Positions 7,815-15,450 of a stretch of 29,443 bases of DNA are shown here, one piece after another. Below the pieces are notes generated by a model. The model was not told the DNA's origin. It ran no database searches and saw only the letters and a program-made list of their open reading frames with translations. The translations under genes and the position numbers were made by a program. Each line of letters starts with the position of its first letter. Position 1 is the stretch's first letter. The stretch comes from an uncultured Prevotellaceae bacterium (GTDB lineage: Bacteria > Bacteroidota > Bacteroidia > Bacteroidales > Muribaculaceae): assembly GCA_947254205.1 (NCBI GenBank), contig CAMYCE010000016.1, forward strand, positions 1 to 29,443, read 5' to 3'.

Positions 7815-9065
7815 TTATTGGGGTTGGGTGATTTTGGGTGAGAGAAACAGGCAGGCATCGCCATAGCTCAAGAAGCGGAAGTCGTGTTGCAGGGCATAGT
7901 TGTAGATGTTGCGCCAATTTTCATCACCCACAAAGGCCGCAACAAGTAGCAAAAGGGTGGATTGTGGCTGGTGGAAATTGGTGATCATGCCATCAACAAG
8001 GCGATATTGAAACCCCGGGGCAATCATGAGCTGTGTGCTACCCATGTAGGTGTGGGCTTGGTGCTTGTCGAGATAGTCGATAATGTTTTGCAGGGCTTTT
8101 TGGGTAGAGATGGTGCAGGGGGTGTTGTAGGGCATCCATTGCTTCACGGTGAGTTCTTCATTGGTGGCATTGGGGTTGTGCTCAAGCACTTGCCCCACAT
8201 AGTATAGGCTCTCGAGGGTGCGCACACTGGTAGTGCCCACCGCCACCACAGGACTATTGGAACTTGCAAGGTGGGCGAGCACGCTGCGTTCAACAGCTAT
8301 AAACTCATGGTGCATCTCATGCTCACCAATGTTTTCGCTCTTCACAGGCTGGAAAGTGCCTGCTCCCACGTGCAGGGTGAGTTCGCGACGCTGAATGCCA
8401 CGCTTGTCGCATTGTGCCAAAATCGCATCGGTGAAGTGCAGTCCGGCAGTGGGAGCTGCTACCGAGCCATCAATGTGGCTATACACGGTTTGATAGTCGT
8501 GGCTGTCGCTCTCCTCGGTGCCTCGATTCAGGTAGGGCGGAATGGGGATTTCGCCTGTAGCCTCCAGCAAGGTGGCAAAGGTCACGTTTTCGTTGTTCCA
8601 CTCAAAGGTGATTTCCCATGAGTTGCCCCGTTGCCTGCCCCGAGAAGCGGTGAGCGTCACCTCCTTGCCATCGATGTTGATGATTTGGCTCAATCCATCT
8701 TGTTTCCATCGCTTGCTGTTGCCCACAAGGCACAGCCAAGTGCAGGATTGTGTGGTTTGAAAAATGAGTTGATAGTCGCGGGGCAACACGGGCTCAAGGC
8801 AAAAAATCTCGATGAGCGACCCCGTGGCTTTGCGAAATCGCAATCGGGCATTAATCACCCTTGTGTTGTTGTAGATGAGTGTCGCATTTTCGGGGAGAAG
8901 AGCGGGCACGTCATAGAAATGCCCTTCGCTCATTTTCCCGCCAGCAAAGGTGAGCAACTTGCATTGCTCGCGTTGTGCCAAGGGGTGCTTGGCGATGCGC
9001 TCCTCGGGCAAGGGATAGTTGTAGTCGCTTATTTTTAAATCTCTAACGGTGTCGATAATTGCCAT
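7815..9065 (-). CDS. queA: S-adenosylmethionine:tRNA ribosyltransferase-isomerase QueA
   Basis: QueA transfers and isomerises the ribosyl moiety of SAM onto 7-aminomethyl-7-deazaguanine in tRNA, giving epoxyqueuosine at the wobble base of Asp, Asn, His and Tyr tRNAs. The 416-aa protein shows family blocks throughout: YPLPEERIAKHPL near the N-terminus, LIYNNTRVINARL, SVAAPTAGLHFT, ELTLHVGAGTFQPV, VGTTSVRTLES and ITNFHQPQSTLLLLV. The length matches Bacteroidetes QueA. The start at 9065 has a TAnnTTTG promoter about 50 bp upstream (9118-9125). It is the first intact minus-strand gene right of the integrated element. No partner queuosine genes are seen nearby. Confidence 0.97.
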   Translation of the reverse strand: MAIIDTVRDLKISDYNYPLPEERIAKHPLAQREQCKLLTFAGGKMSEGHFYDVPALLPENATLIYNNTRVINARLRFRKATGSLIEIFCLEPVLPRDYQLIFQTTQSCTWLCLVGNSKRWKQDGLSQIINIDGKEVTLTASRGRQRGNSWEITFEWNNENVTFATLLEATGEIPIPPYLNRGTEESDSHDYQTVYSHIDGSVAAPTAGLHFTDAILAQCDKRGIQRRELTLHVGAGTFQPVKSENIGEHEMHHEFIAVERSVLAHLASSNSPVVAVGTTSVRTLESLYYVGQVLEHNPNATNEELTVKQWMPYNTPCTISTQKALQNIIDYLDKHQAHTYMGSTQLMIAPGFQYRLVDGMITNFHQPQSTLLLLVAAFVGDENWRNIYNYALQHDFRFLSYGDACLFLSPKITQPQ

Positions 9066-9117
9066 GTGCTGATAGAAAAAAGTGTGAGTGTGTGTGAACT
9101 CGTGTTGATTGAGTGCA

Positions 9118-9125
9118 CAAAGTTA
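9118..9125 (-). promoter_or_regulatory. -7 element for queA
   Basis: On the minus strand TAACTTTG matches TAnnTTTG. The start codon of queA is 53 bp downstream. The 187-bp palindromic repeat at 9231 lies upstream of this promoter, not between promoter and gene. Confidence 0.65.
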
Positions 9126-9230
9126 CTCATTTTTCGTTACATGTGTGACAAAAATGATTGCAGTGGCAAAAGAATAAAAAAAAAGAGCCATTGCTTTTTT
9201 GCGAGTTTTATCGTATTTTCAAGACGGCTT

Positions 9231-9417
9231 TAACCCAAATCGGTCATTAGGTTTCTTTGTTTTTGTCAAATTATTTTGGTTCTTTTTGATTGATTTTGAG
9301 GGCGTTTAGCGGGCTAAACAACCGAAAAAGCAGTCAAAAAGAACCAAAATAAATGACAAAGGCAAGGAAAAGCCTAATATATTTTCTTATTGCGACCTAA
9401 TGACCGATTGGGCTTTA
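9231..9417. repeat. MITE-like palindromic repeat, copy 1
   Basis: The ends AACCCAAATCGGTCATTAGG and CCTAATGACCGATTGGGC form terminal inverted repeats. Inside, a perfect 19-bp inverted repeat (9271-9289 with 9334-9352) and a central hairpin (9304-9310 with 9313-9319) make nearly the whole unit foldable. No ORF is present. The same unit recurs at 16382-16567 (opposite orientation) and 24697-24884. It fills most of the gap between the 479-aa gene and queA. The flanks carry TTTAA-like bases on both sides, so a short target duplication is possible but not certain. Confidence 0.85.
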
Positions 9418-9481
9418 AGTTTATCTACACACGGTGATATTGAGCGTATTGTTTTTTGGGGGGCGACGGTTGCACAACGCG

Positions 9482-10921
9482 TTATATGATTTGATCCAAG
9501 CGTTCGAGAAGCGACGGAATCTTCTCGTTGTAGGGGTAGGGCTTCTTCATTTCTCTTTCAACTTTTTGGTAGCTGCCACACACTCCAAGGTCAACCAAGT
9601 TTTTGTCAAAAAGAGGCTTTATTGCAGGCAATAGTTCCATGGCATTAAGGTTCATGGTGTCGGAAATGATGAATGCACACAAGGTGTGGTCGATGTAGCG
9701 AGTTTGGGGCACTGCCTCCTCGGCATAGGTCAGCAGTTGGGCAAACCATTCCACCACTTCGTCTTTGCGCTCGGGCTCCTCGATGGCAACTTGTTTCACT
9801 GCTATTGGAACCAAAAGTTTCAAATAGGTGAACAGGTTGGGTTCTTTCATGAAATTCATGAAGCGGTCGAGGTGGTTGCGTCCTGCCCGATAGAGTAGAG
9901 GAATGAAAATTTCCTCGCGCATGTCGCCAAAATGATAGTCGCAAAAGTCGGGCGACTGGCGCAGGAGTTCCAGCGCAATATCGAGCGTGGAGCTCTCGTT
10001 GCCCACTTCGGCCAGTAGCATGAGGCAGTTGCTCAAGATGGGGTTGTAGCCATCGTTGGGGGCATAGTCGTTGGGAATTTCGTCGCATGTGAGCATGAGG
10101 TTGTGGAGAATGATGTTTTCCAAATCTTTTTGGAGCGACTCGTGAGGTATCAACATGATTTTGTCGACAATCTCCTTGGTGAGCGACATTTCATATTCCT
10201 CTTTTGCCAACTCGGTCACCAACCATTCGTTTTCCACATTCAATTCATAGTGATATTGGGGGTGCTTGTAGTTGTATTCGGTTGTGGGGCCATAATCTTT
10301 TAGCCATAATGGTTCCTTGTCTTGCGAAAAGTCGAAATCATGATCACCATAATCGCCATCATATTCATTGTCATCGTTTTCTACCGTATAGGTGAAGTCG
10401 TTGCCCAAGTTCTTTTTGAGCAAAGGCAGGTAGGTGTTGAGTTCCTGCAGGTTGTGAGCCATCAAGAAGTGCTTGCCATTTTTGCCATATTCATATTCGA
10501 TTAAGGCAATTTTTTCGGTGTCTTCTTCAAGAAAATATTGTGCAAGGGCAAACTCCTTGCAGGGCGATATGCCGGCATCTTCGGCAAAGGCTATGGCACC
10601 ATAGATGCGATTGTGGGCTTCCTCATAGCTGCACTCGCTCATGTCGGGGGCTTGATTGATTAAAGATTGAAACTCCATGGGCAACATGCGCATTTTATAA
10701 TCGGCATCGGTGACACCCATGCAAAATAGGTCGACAAGAAAAGAAGCCATAGAGATGTTGCCACCTGTGTGCTGGCGCGACACAATCACTGTGATTAATC
10801 CCGCATCGCGACTGGAGCTCATGTAGCACTTGCCAATTGCCACGCTGCGCATGCGCTCTTTCAAGTAGCGCAAGGGCGACATGGGTGGCTGCTGTTGTTT
10901 ATTTTTTTTCTTCTTTGCCAT
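9482..10921 (-). CDS. conserved hypothetical protein, 479 aa
   Basis: I do not recognise a function. The N-terminus is strongly basic and disordered-looking (MAKKKKNKQQQ), followed by a compact region with a DAGLITVIVSRQHTGG segment. Residues ~190-215 form a very acidic Asp/Glu/Tyr-rich linker. The C-terminal half (from about residue 240) is alpha-helical with leucine-rich helices and short turns, reminiscent of HEAT-like or DUF1186-like repeats. There is no signal peptide or membrane segment, so it should be cytoplasmic. A TAATTTTG promoter element lies at 10941-10948, about 20 bp upstream of the start, giving a very short leader. The full, unbroken frame argues for a real gene; the functional suggestion is weak. 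Confidence 0.75.
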   Translation of the reverse strand: MAKKKKNKQQQPPMSPLRYLKERMRSVAIGKCYMSSSRDAGLITVIVSRQHTGGNISMASFLVDLFCMGVTDADYKMRMLPMEFQSLINQAPDMSECSYEEAHNRIYGAIAFAEDAGISPCKEFALAQYFLEEDTEKIALIEYEYGKNGKHFLMAHNLQELNTYLPLLKKNLGNDFTYTVENDDNEYDGDYGDHDFDFSQDKEPLWLKDYGPTTEYNYKHPQYHYELNVENEWLVTELAKEEYEMSLTKEIVDKIMLIPHESLQKDLENIILHNLMLTCDEIPNDYAPNDGYNPILSNCLMLLAEVGNESSTLDIALELLRQSPDFCDYHFGDMREEIFIPLLYRAGRNHLDRFMNFMKEPNLFTYLKLLVPIAVKQVAIEEPERKDEVVEWFAQLLTYAEEAVPQTRYIDHTLCAFIISDTMNLNAMELLPAIKPLFDKNLVDLGVCGSYQKVEREMKKPYPYNEKIPSLLERLDQII

Positions 10922-10940
10922 ATCTTCATTATTTTGTTTT

Positions 10941-10948
10941 CAAAATTA
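10941..10948 (-). promoter_or_regulatory. -7 element for the 479-aa gene
   Basis: TAATTTTG on the minus strand fits TAnnTTTG, 19 bp before the start codon at 10921. It would give a leader of about ten bases. Confidence 0.5.
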
Positions 10949-10997
10949 CGACTTTTGCCCGACACTCCCCCCTTTCTTGGGGCAACTTTTTGGCTCT

Positions 10998-11135
10998 GCG
11001 GAATTTTTCGGAGGGCGTAGAGTCTTGTGTAGAGACTATGCATGCATCGTCTGCGTTTCTCCTTGTCAGTGTGTATTCATATGTTCAATATGCACCATAT
11101 TAATTGCCATGTCCTATCTCACCGAAAAATTCCGC
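10998..11135. repeat. 14-bp perfect inverted repeat, arms 111 bp apart
   Basis: GCGGAATTTTTCGG at 10998-11011 is the exact reverse complement of 11122-11135. Between the arms is a smaller inverted pair around 11019-11039 (AGAGTCT...AGAGACT-like) and the palindrome ATGCATGCAT. No gene is supported here. The arrangement could close a structured RNA or be a degraded insertion. Confidence 0.5.
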
Positions 11136-11173
11136 TAAGCCCCAGCATTTAGGTGTTTTATGGGAGTGGTGGG

Positions 11174-11245
11174 GATAAAAAATTTGCGACTGTTTCACAA
11201 CAGTCGCAAACAATTAACCTTAAAAATCTAATCCTATGAAAAAAC
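11174..11245 (-). ncRNA. candidate small RNA with own promoter and terminator
   Basis: On the minus strand a TACCTTTG promoter element (11251-11258) is followed about 60 bp later by a perfect 12-bp hairpin (11199-11210 with 11183-11194, 4-nt loop) and a T6 tract (11177-11182), leaving a transcript of roughly 65-70 nt. The 5' part contains GGATTAGATTTTTAAGGTTAA. It has no ORF in sense. The layout (alternate-consensus promoter at one end, terminator at the other) is what is described for small RNAs such as the Bacteroidales-1 motif. I cannot tell from memory whether this one belongs to that family. It could also act as an attenuated leader for the 479-aa gene 250 bp further on. Confidence 0.5.
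11177..11210 (-). terminator. terminator of the small-RNA candidate
   Basis: A perfect 12-bp stem with loop TCAC (plus-strand reading) and six T residues on the minus-strand 3' side. There is no T run on the opposite side, so it works only for minus-strand transcripts. Confidence 0.8.
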
Positions 11246-11250
11246 TGTTG

Positions 11251-11258
11251 CAAAGGTA
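11251..11258 (-). promoter_or_regulatory. -7 element of the small-RNA candidate
   Basis: TACCTTTG on the minus strand is a full match to TAnnTTTG. The predicted start is near 11243-11245. Confidence 0.6.
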
Positions 11259-11481
11259 AGGGGTGTGATTGTATTATGCAAGTGTTTTTGTTTCAAATAA
11301 TGATAAAACAATCCATTTAATGTTAATTTGTCTTTAATCTGGGCTTTTTTTTCGTCTTAGGCTTGTTTTAGATGCTCAAAACGAAACTTTGATGCTGTTT
11401 TTGGGATATGTTTGGGGTGCATGACTTTTGTCTTTGTTTTTGCTCATTGCGCGCTGTTTTTGCTGTTCGTGAAATATTGAT

Positions 11482-11489
11482 TAACTTCG
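11482..11489 (+). promoter_or_regulatory. possible -7 element for rnz
   Basis: TAACTTCG differs from TAnnTTTG at one base and lies about 40 bp before the rnz start. The identical octamer occurs on the minus strand at 16576-16583 upstream of another operon. Confidence 0.35.
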
Positions 11490-11527
11490 TGGCATTGTTT
11501 TAGAGACCTAAGAGTCACACTTGTGTT

Positions 11528-12448
11528 ATGACAAAATTTGAACTCAATGTGTTGGGTTGTGGCTCTGCCACATCATCGTTGCGTCACCTGCCCTCGTGTC
11601 AAGTGCTCAACATTCGCGACAACCTGTTTATGATTGATTGTGGCGAGGGGGCGCAACTCGAAATGCGGCGCATGAAGCTCAAATACTCTCGGCTCAATCA
11701 CATTTTCATCAGCCACTTGCATGGCGACCATTGTTTTGGCTTGCCGGGCTTGCTCTCCACGCTTGCCTTGCTGGGCAAGACGGGGTCGCTCACGGTGCAC
11801 ATGTTTCAAGAGGGTATCAACCAGTTTAAGCCGTTTTTAGAGTATTTTTGTCGCAACATGCCCTATGAGCTCAAGTTTCATGCCATCGACACTCACAAGG
11901 CGGTGATTTATGAAGACGACGGCATCACGGTCACTTCCTTCCCCATGCGTCATCGCATTCCCACGGTGGGATTTCTTTTTGCCGAGAAGCCCAAGTTGCG
12001 CCACATCAACCCTGTGGCTGTGAAAGAGGCCGGAGTGCCGGTTTATTTCTTGAATAGCTTGCGGCTGGGGCAAGATTTCGTCACTCCCGATGGTGTGGTT
12101 GTTGCCAACGATGTGCTCACCACGCCTGCCGATGCCTGCATCTCCTATGCCTATTGCAGCGACACGGCCTATAGCAAGCGTGTGGTGACGGCAGTGCAAG
12201 GGGTCACTTGGCTCTATCACGAGTCGACCTATGCCGACGATTGCCGTGTGCTGGCTCGCAAGCGTTATCACAGCACGGCACGCGAGGCAGCCATGGTGGC
12301 GCGCGAGGCAGGGGTGAAGCGTCTCATATTGGGGCATTATAGCAAGCGTTACAAGAGCGACGATGTGTTTCTACACGAGGCTCAAGAAGAGTTTGCCTCC
12401 ACATTGCTGGCTCGCGAGGGGTTGTGCCTCGATCTCAACCAAGTGTGA
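11528..12448 (+). CDS. rnz: ribonuclease Z
   Basis: Zinc-dependent endoribonuclease that removes 3' trailers from tRNA precursors. The 306-aa chain is the usual length of the short (bacterial) RNase Z. Visible motifs: LGCGSATSS at the N-terminus, DCGEGAQ near 37-43, the metallo-beta-lactamase motif HLHGDH at 63-68, the PMRHRIPTVGF region, a CSDTAYS motif supplying a metal-binding Asp, HEST near 231, and GHYSKRY near the C-terminus. Since tRNA genes such as tRNA-Ser here do not encode CCA, RNase Z processing fits the genome. It stands alone on the plus strand, convergent with the secreted-protein gene at 12551. Confidence 0.96.
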   Translation: MTKFELNVLGCGSATSSLRHLPSCQVLNIRDNLFMIDCGEGAQLEMRRMKLKYSRLNHIFISHLHGDHCFGLPGLLSTLALLGKTGSLTVHMFQEGINQFKPFLEYFCRNMPYELKFHAIDTHKAVIYEDDGITVTSFPMRHRIPTVGFLFAEKPKLRHINPVAVKEAGVPVYFLNSLRLGQDFVTPDGVVVANDVLTTPADACISYAYCSDTAYSKRVVTAVQGVTWLYHESTYADDCRVLARKRYHSTAREAAMVAREAGVKRLILGHYSKRYKSDDVFLHEAQEEFASTLLAREGLCLDLNQV

Positions 12449-12472
12449 GTGAAGTTTTTTTTCTTAGAAATA

Positions 12473-12509
12473 GCAAGGGCTACATCGCCATTCACAGCGA
12501 GATAGCCCT
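12473..12509. terminator. hairpin between convergent genes
   Basis: AAGGGCTA pairs with TAGCCCTT around a 20-nt loop that contains a second pairing (TCGC/GCGA). It lies between the ends of rnz and the minus-strand gene at 12551. The T tracts are weak on both sides, so it is a possible bidirectional terminator only. Confidence 0.4.
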
Positions 12510-12550
12510 TTGTCTAATGAATAGGGTTATAGATATATAATTGGATTGCT

Positions 12551-13414
12551 TTATAGTCCAAACGACAGGGCGGTAAAGTAGCGACCTGCGCCATCATGAT
12601 TCATGCTGAGCGTGATGTAGCCCATGCTGTCGCCTCCCAGCCATGTGGCTTGAGGATAGGGACCACCCACAAAACTCACGGGACTTCCATAGCTGGCACA
12701 CAATCGGCGATACAGGCGATTGTAGCGACGGCTGTCGTTGCGATGGTTGTAGTAGCTAAATTGTGCATAGTCGAGCCCGTCATCGTAGCGCAACATGGCA
12801 TCGGGCCATGTGTAGCCCAAGAGGTCGACATTGCACAGGTAGATGATGTTGCCGTAGTAGCCATCGATGTTGTAGCCATTGTAGTAGAGATAGTCGAGCG
12901 ATGAGGAGAGGGGGGTGCCAAAGTAGAGCCCAATCACGCCGTCAACGATGGGTGCGCTGACATAGGGGCGAAATCCTGCAGGGATATGGGGGCGATAAAC
13001 CCACACGCTGTGTCGCCAAGGGCGCATGGGCGGTGGCACGGGCCTGCCCCAACCACGGCGATAGTGGTCGAAAAATGGGTCGTGACGACGGTGGCGAGGA
13101 CGAAAGTCGCGATGATAGCGATAGCGGTCATAGCTTGCATAGCGGTCGTCAAAATGTGGTCTACGTTCTCTCTCCGGGCGAGTGTTGTGATGACGCAGGG
13201 GTTTGTGCTTGTCGAAGTGGGGCAGGTCGCCACGTCGATTGTCGTGCTGTGGCATGGCTTCACGAGAGGGAGCGTTGTGAGGTTGCGCGCCACGATGCCC
13301 CGTGATCCTCGTGACTGGCTGGCGATGGGGTGGTTGAGCTTCGGCAGTGAAGGCTGTGAGCATGCCACTCAACAGCAGTGCTATGGTTGTTGAGAAGAAG
13401 AATTGGGGTTTCAT
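12551..13414 (-). CDS. secreted His/Arg-rich protein of unknown function
   Basis: 287 aa with a clear Sec signal peptide (residues 1-27, hydrophobic core TIALLLSGMLTAF, cleavage near AEAQ). Residues ~28-130 are extremely rich in His, Arg, Pro and Asp, in patterns such as RHRRHDPFFDHYRR. This looks disordered and potentially metal- or polyanion-binding. The C-terminal half (~135-287) is Tyr/Gly-rich and more ordered, with DYLYYNGYNIDGYYG and ending in YFTALSFGL. I recognise no family; similar RH-rich periplasmic proteins are common in Bacteroidales. It is probably a single-gene unit, 138 bp downstream of the EFR1-type gene. The base composition of the frame does not differ obviously from neighbours. 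Confidence 0.75.
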   Translation of the reverse strand: MKPQFFFSTTIALLLSGMLTAFTAEAQPPHRQPVTRITGHRGAQPHNAPSREAMPQHDNRRGDLPHFDKHKPLRHHNTRPERERRPHFDDRYASYDRYRYHRDFRPRHRRHDPFFDHYRRGWGRPVPPPMRPWRHSVWVYRPHIPAGFRPYVSAPIVDGVIGLYFGTPLSSSLDYLYYNGYNIDGYYGNIIYLCNVDLLGYTWPDAMLRYDDGLDYAQFSYYNHRNDSRRYNRLYRRLCASYGSPVSFVGGPYPQATWLGGDSMGYITLSMNHDGAGRYFTALSFGL

Positions 13415-13552
13415 AACGCTTGGAGTTAAAAAAAACTATAAACTTGAGTGTAGAGTTCTCTATTGCTCGATAGAGCTTTCTTGTTTCTTTGACCTCCAAA
13501 CACCTGTTGGGTTTAATGGCAGCGTGTGCTATCTCCCTCTTGTTTAGAATTA

Positions 13553-14329
13553 TTAAGGCTTTTTGGCGTAGTAGTAACGCCCCTTGTTTTGTGTTGCATT
13601 GCCATATTGAATGGCGCGTGCAGGGCAACGATGCAGGCAACTCAGGCACATGGCGCAACGTCCATTCCACCGGGGTTCTTGCCGAGCATTGAGTGTGATG
13701 TTGTGCAGGGGGCAATGGCGCACGCAGGCTCCGCAATGGGTGCATAGGGCGCTGTCAACTCTAAATTTCTTGTCGCTCATGGCGTGACGCACAAACCATG
13801 GTCGCACGATGTGAGATTTAGCCCATGGCCATGCCCCGGTCACCACATCGGTCATGAGGCGCCGCTCGGCAATGAGCTGTGCCACCTGCATGATGCGTGC
13901 TTGGGCTGCTTGCAGTTTTTGATTGCGCAGGGTGTCGCTGTCAACGTCAAAGCCCTTCATGTTCACATAGTTGTTGGGCATTTGAATCGAGAATGCGGCT
14001 TGCAATTCTATGCCCTTGTGGTGCAGATGTTTCTTGAAAATATCGACCGTGCACCCTGTGTCGTCGCCACAAGTGGCAACCATGAATGTGTGGTTGCCAT
14101 TGCCATAGCCTTGCAGGTGCAGGTGATTGAGCAACTCAAGTATCACTGGCGGAGGCCCCCAGCTGTAGATGGGGAACACAAAGCCCAATCGCTCGTCGGC
14201 TTGCAGAGCATAGCGGTATTGCTCATGCACGAGAGCATGCCCCACCTCAATGAGTTGCTCGTTGAGCTGTGTGGCAAGCACACTTGCCACGTGCTTGCTA
14301 TTGCCTGTGCCACTAAAGTAGAAAATCAT
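13553..14329 (-). CDS. EFR1-type flavodoxin / 2[4Fe-4S] ferredoxin fusion
   Basis: 258 aa. The N-terminus is a flavodoxin-like domain with the FMN phosphate loop FSGTGNS (residues 5-11) and FPIYSWGPP (52-60). The C-terminus is a bacterial ferredoxin with two cysteine clusters, C196-C199-C202-C206-P and C225-C228-C231-C235-P, each able to hold a [4Fe-4S] cluster. This is the architecture of the EFR1 family ferrodoxins, cytoplasmic electron carriers of anaerobes with no assigned partner. It is the last gene of a three-gene minus-strand operon, starting 9 bp after the stop of the Smr protein gene. All eight cysteines are present, so the protein should be active. Confidence 0.9.
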   Translation of the reverse strand: MIFYFSGTGNSKHVASVLATQLNEQLIEVGHALVHEQYRYALQADERLGFVFPIYSWGPPPVILELLNHLHLQGYGNGNHTFMVATCGDDTGCTVDIFKKHLHHKGIELQAAFSIQMPNNYVNMKGFDVDSDTLRNQKLQAAQARIMQVAQLIAERRLMTDVVTGAWPWAKSHIVRPWFVRHAMSDKKFRVDSALCTHCGACVRHCPLHNITLNARQEPRWNGRCAMCLSCLHRCPARAIQYGNATQNKGRYYYAKKP

Positions 14330-14338
14330 GACAGCCCG

Positions 14339-15424
14339 CTATTTCTTGTGTATGGTCACTTGGGTTGCGCCAAAGCCATATTCTTGAAAGCTGGCATCTT
14401 GAACATCACAGCCTGGCCACTTGCGGCGCAACTCATCGAGCAGGGCACGGCGCAACACACCCTCGCCCTTGCCATGTATAAACACAATTTTTTGCCCTGT
14501 GGCATTGCGGTGGGCATTCATCACTTCACGAAACTTTTCGAGTTGATAGTTCAAAATGTCGCTATTGCTCATGCCCGTGAAATCGTCGAGAAGCTCGGCA
14601 ATGTGCAGGTCTTGCACAATGATTTCGTCGCGTTTCTTCTCGTGATGTTGCACTTTGCGAGCTTGTGGGCGGTCGGCATGGCGTTTCTCGCGCATGGCAC
14701 GCTCAAGTGCACTGCTGTCGATAAACATCTGCTTGGTGGGCACATCGCCACGCGTGATGTAGAGTTCTATCACATTGTTGTCGAAATATTCACTGCTGTG
14801 AAAGCTGTGTAGCTTGTAGAACTTGGTGGTGTCGATTTTTTGCTCTACCAGAGCAGGATTCTTGAGTTTGAAGCCTTTGTCTTGCTTGTAGGCAATGTAT
14901 TGCACGGCAATGTGCTCGATGTTGTTGAGGTCGGCATGGGTAAACTCATCGAGGTCGACTTGCATGTTGGGTTCAATTTGTCCAATATAGCGAGTGTGCC
15001 ACTCGTTTTCGTCATCGCTACGTGTCATGTAGGCCACATTCAAGTAATAGTTGCTATCGTTGACCAAAATGGCATAAAAAGTGGTGGTGTTGAGGTGTTT
15101 AATCTCCTTGGGCTCAAAGGCAAGCACAATGTTGAGTTTCTCGCCTTCGGGAGTTTCATACACAGGCTTTTTGGGGGTGATAGCTGGCTTGATTTTCACC
15201 TTGGGCAATTGTGGATCGGCAAGTTTGCTTTTCGCGGCAATGGGACGCTCATAGGTAGAGGTTTTGGTGCCGGCTTCGCCCACTACCACCAATTCTCGCA
15301 CGAGGGCAGGGCGTTCAAAGCCATCTTCATCTTCCACATAGGCGATGTTGTCGTCAATTCTTGTCACTTTGCCTCCTCCCACATCGTTGAGAAAGCGCAC
15401 TATATCGTTAATTTTCACCATCAT
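14339..15424 (-). CDS. DUF2027 / Smr-domain protein
   Basis: 361 aa. The N-terminal ~70 residues (IVRFLNDVGGGKVTRI, YVEDEDGFERP) and the middle beta-rich part match the layout of the Bacteroidetes DUF2027 family. The last ~50 residues form a Smr (MutS2-related) nuclease domain with the signature FIHGKGEGVLRRAL near 315-328 and the terminal strand YGFGATQVTIHKK. Smr domains nick DNA or cut RNA. In this family the target is not established, and the role in recombination or RNA turnover is inference. It starts 26 bp after the stop of the upstream secreted-protein gene and is followed after 9 bp by the EFR1-type gene, so the three are probably cotranscribed. Confidence 0.9.
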   Translation of the reverse strand: MMVKINDIVRFLNDVGGGKVTRIDDNIAYVEDEDGFERPALVRELVVVGEAGTKTSTYERPIAAKSKLADPQLPKVKIKPAITPKKPVYETPEGEKLNIVLAFEPKEIKHLNTTTFYAILVNDSNYYLNVAYMTRSDDENEWHTRYIGQIEPNMQVDLDEFTHADLNNIEHIAVQYIAYKQDKGFKLKNPALVEQKIDTTKFYKLHSFHSSEYFDNNVIELYITRGDVPTKQMFIDSSALERAMREKRHADRPQARKVQHHEKKRDEIIVQDLHIAELLDDFTGMSNSDILNYQLEKFREVMNAHRNATGQKIVFIHGKGEGVLRRALLDELRRKWPGCDVQDASFQEYGFGATQVTIHKK

Positions 15425-15450
15425 GTTTTTTTTTGTGTTGTTGTTGGTTG

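Noticed and set aside
7707..7833. Minus-strand open stretch ending GVMGKKYKKIKVSHLI
   Set aside because: About 40 codons with no good start and no recognised family. It may be a gene remnant right of attR, but I cannot support it as a feature.
11235..11258. Plus-strand mini-ORF MKKLLQR resembling a leader peptide
   Set aside because: There is no plus-strand gene or attenuator following it; the same bases form the promoter and 5' end of the minus-strand small RNA.
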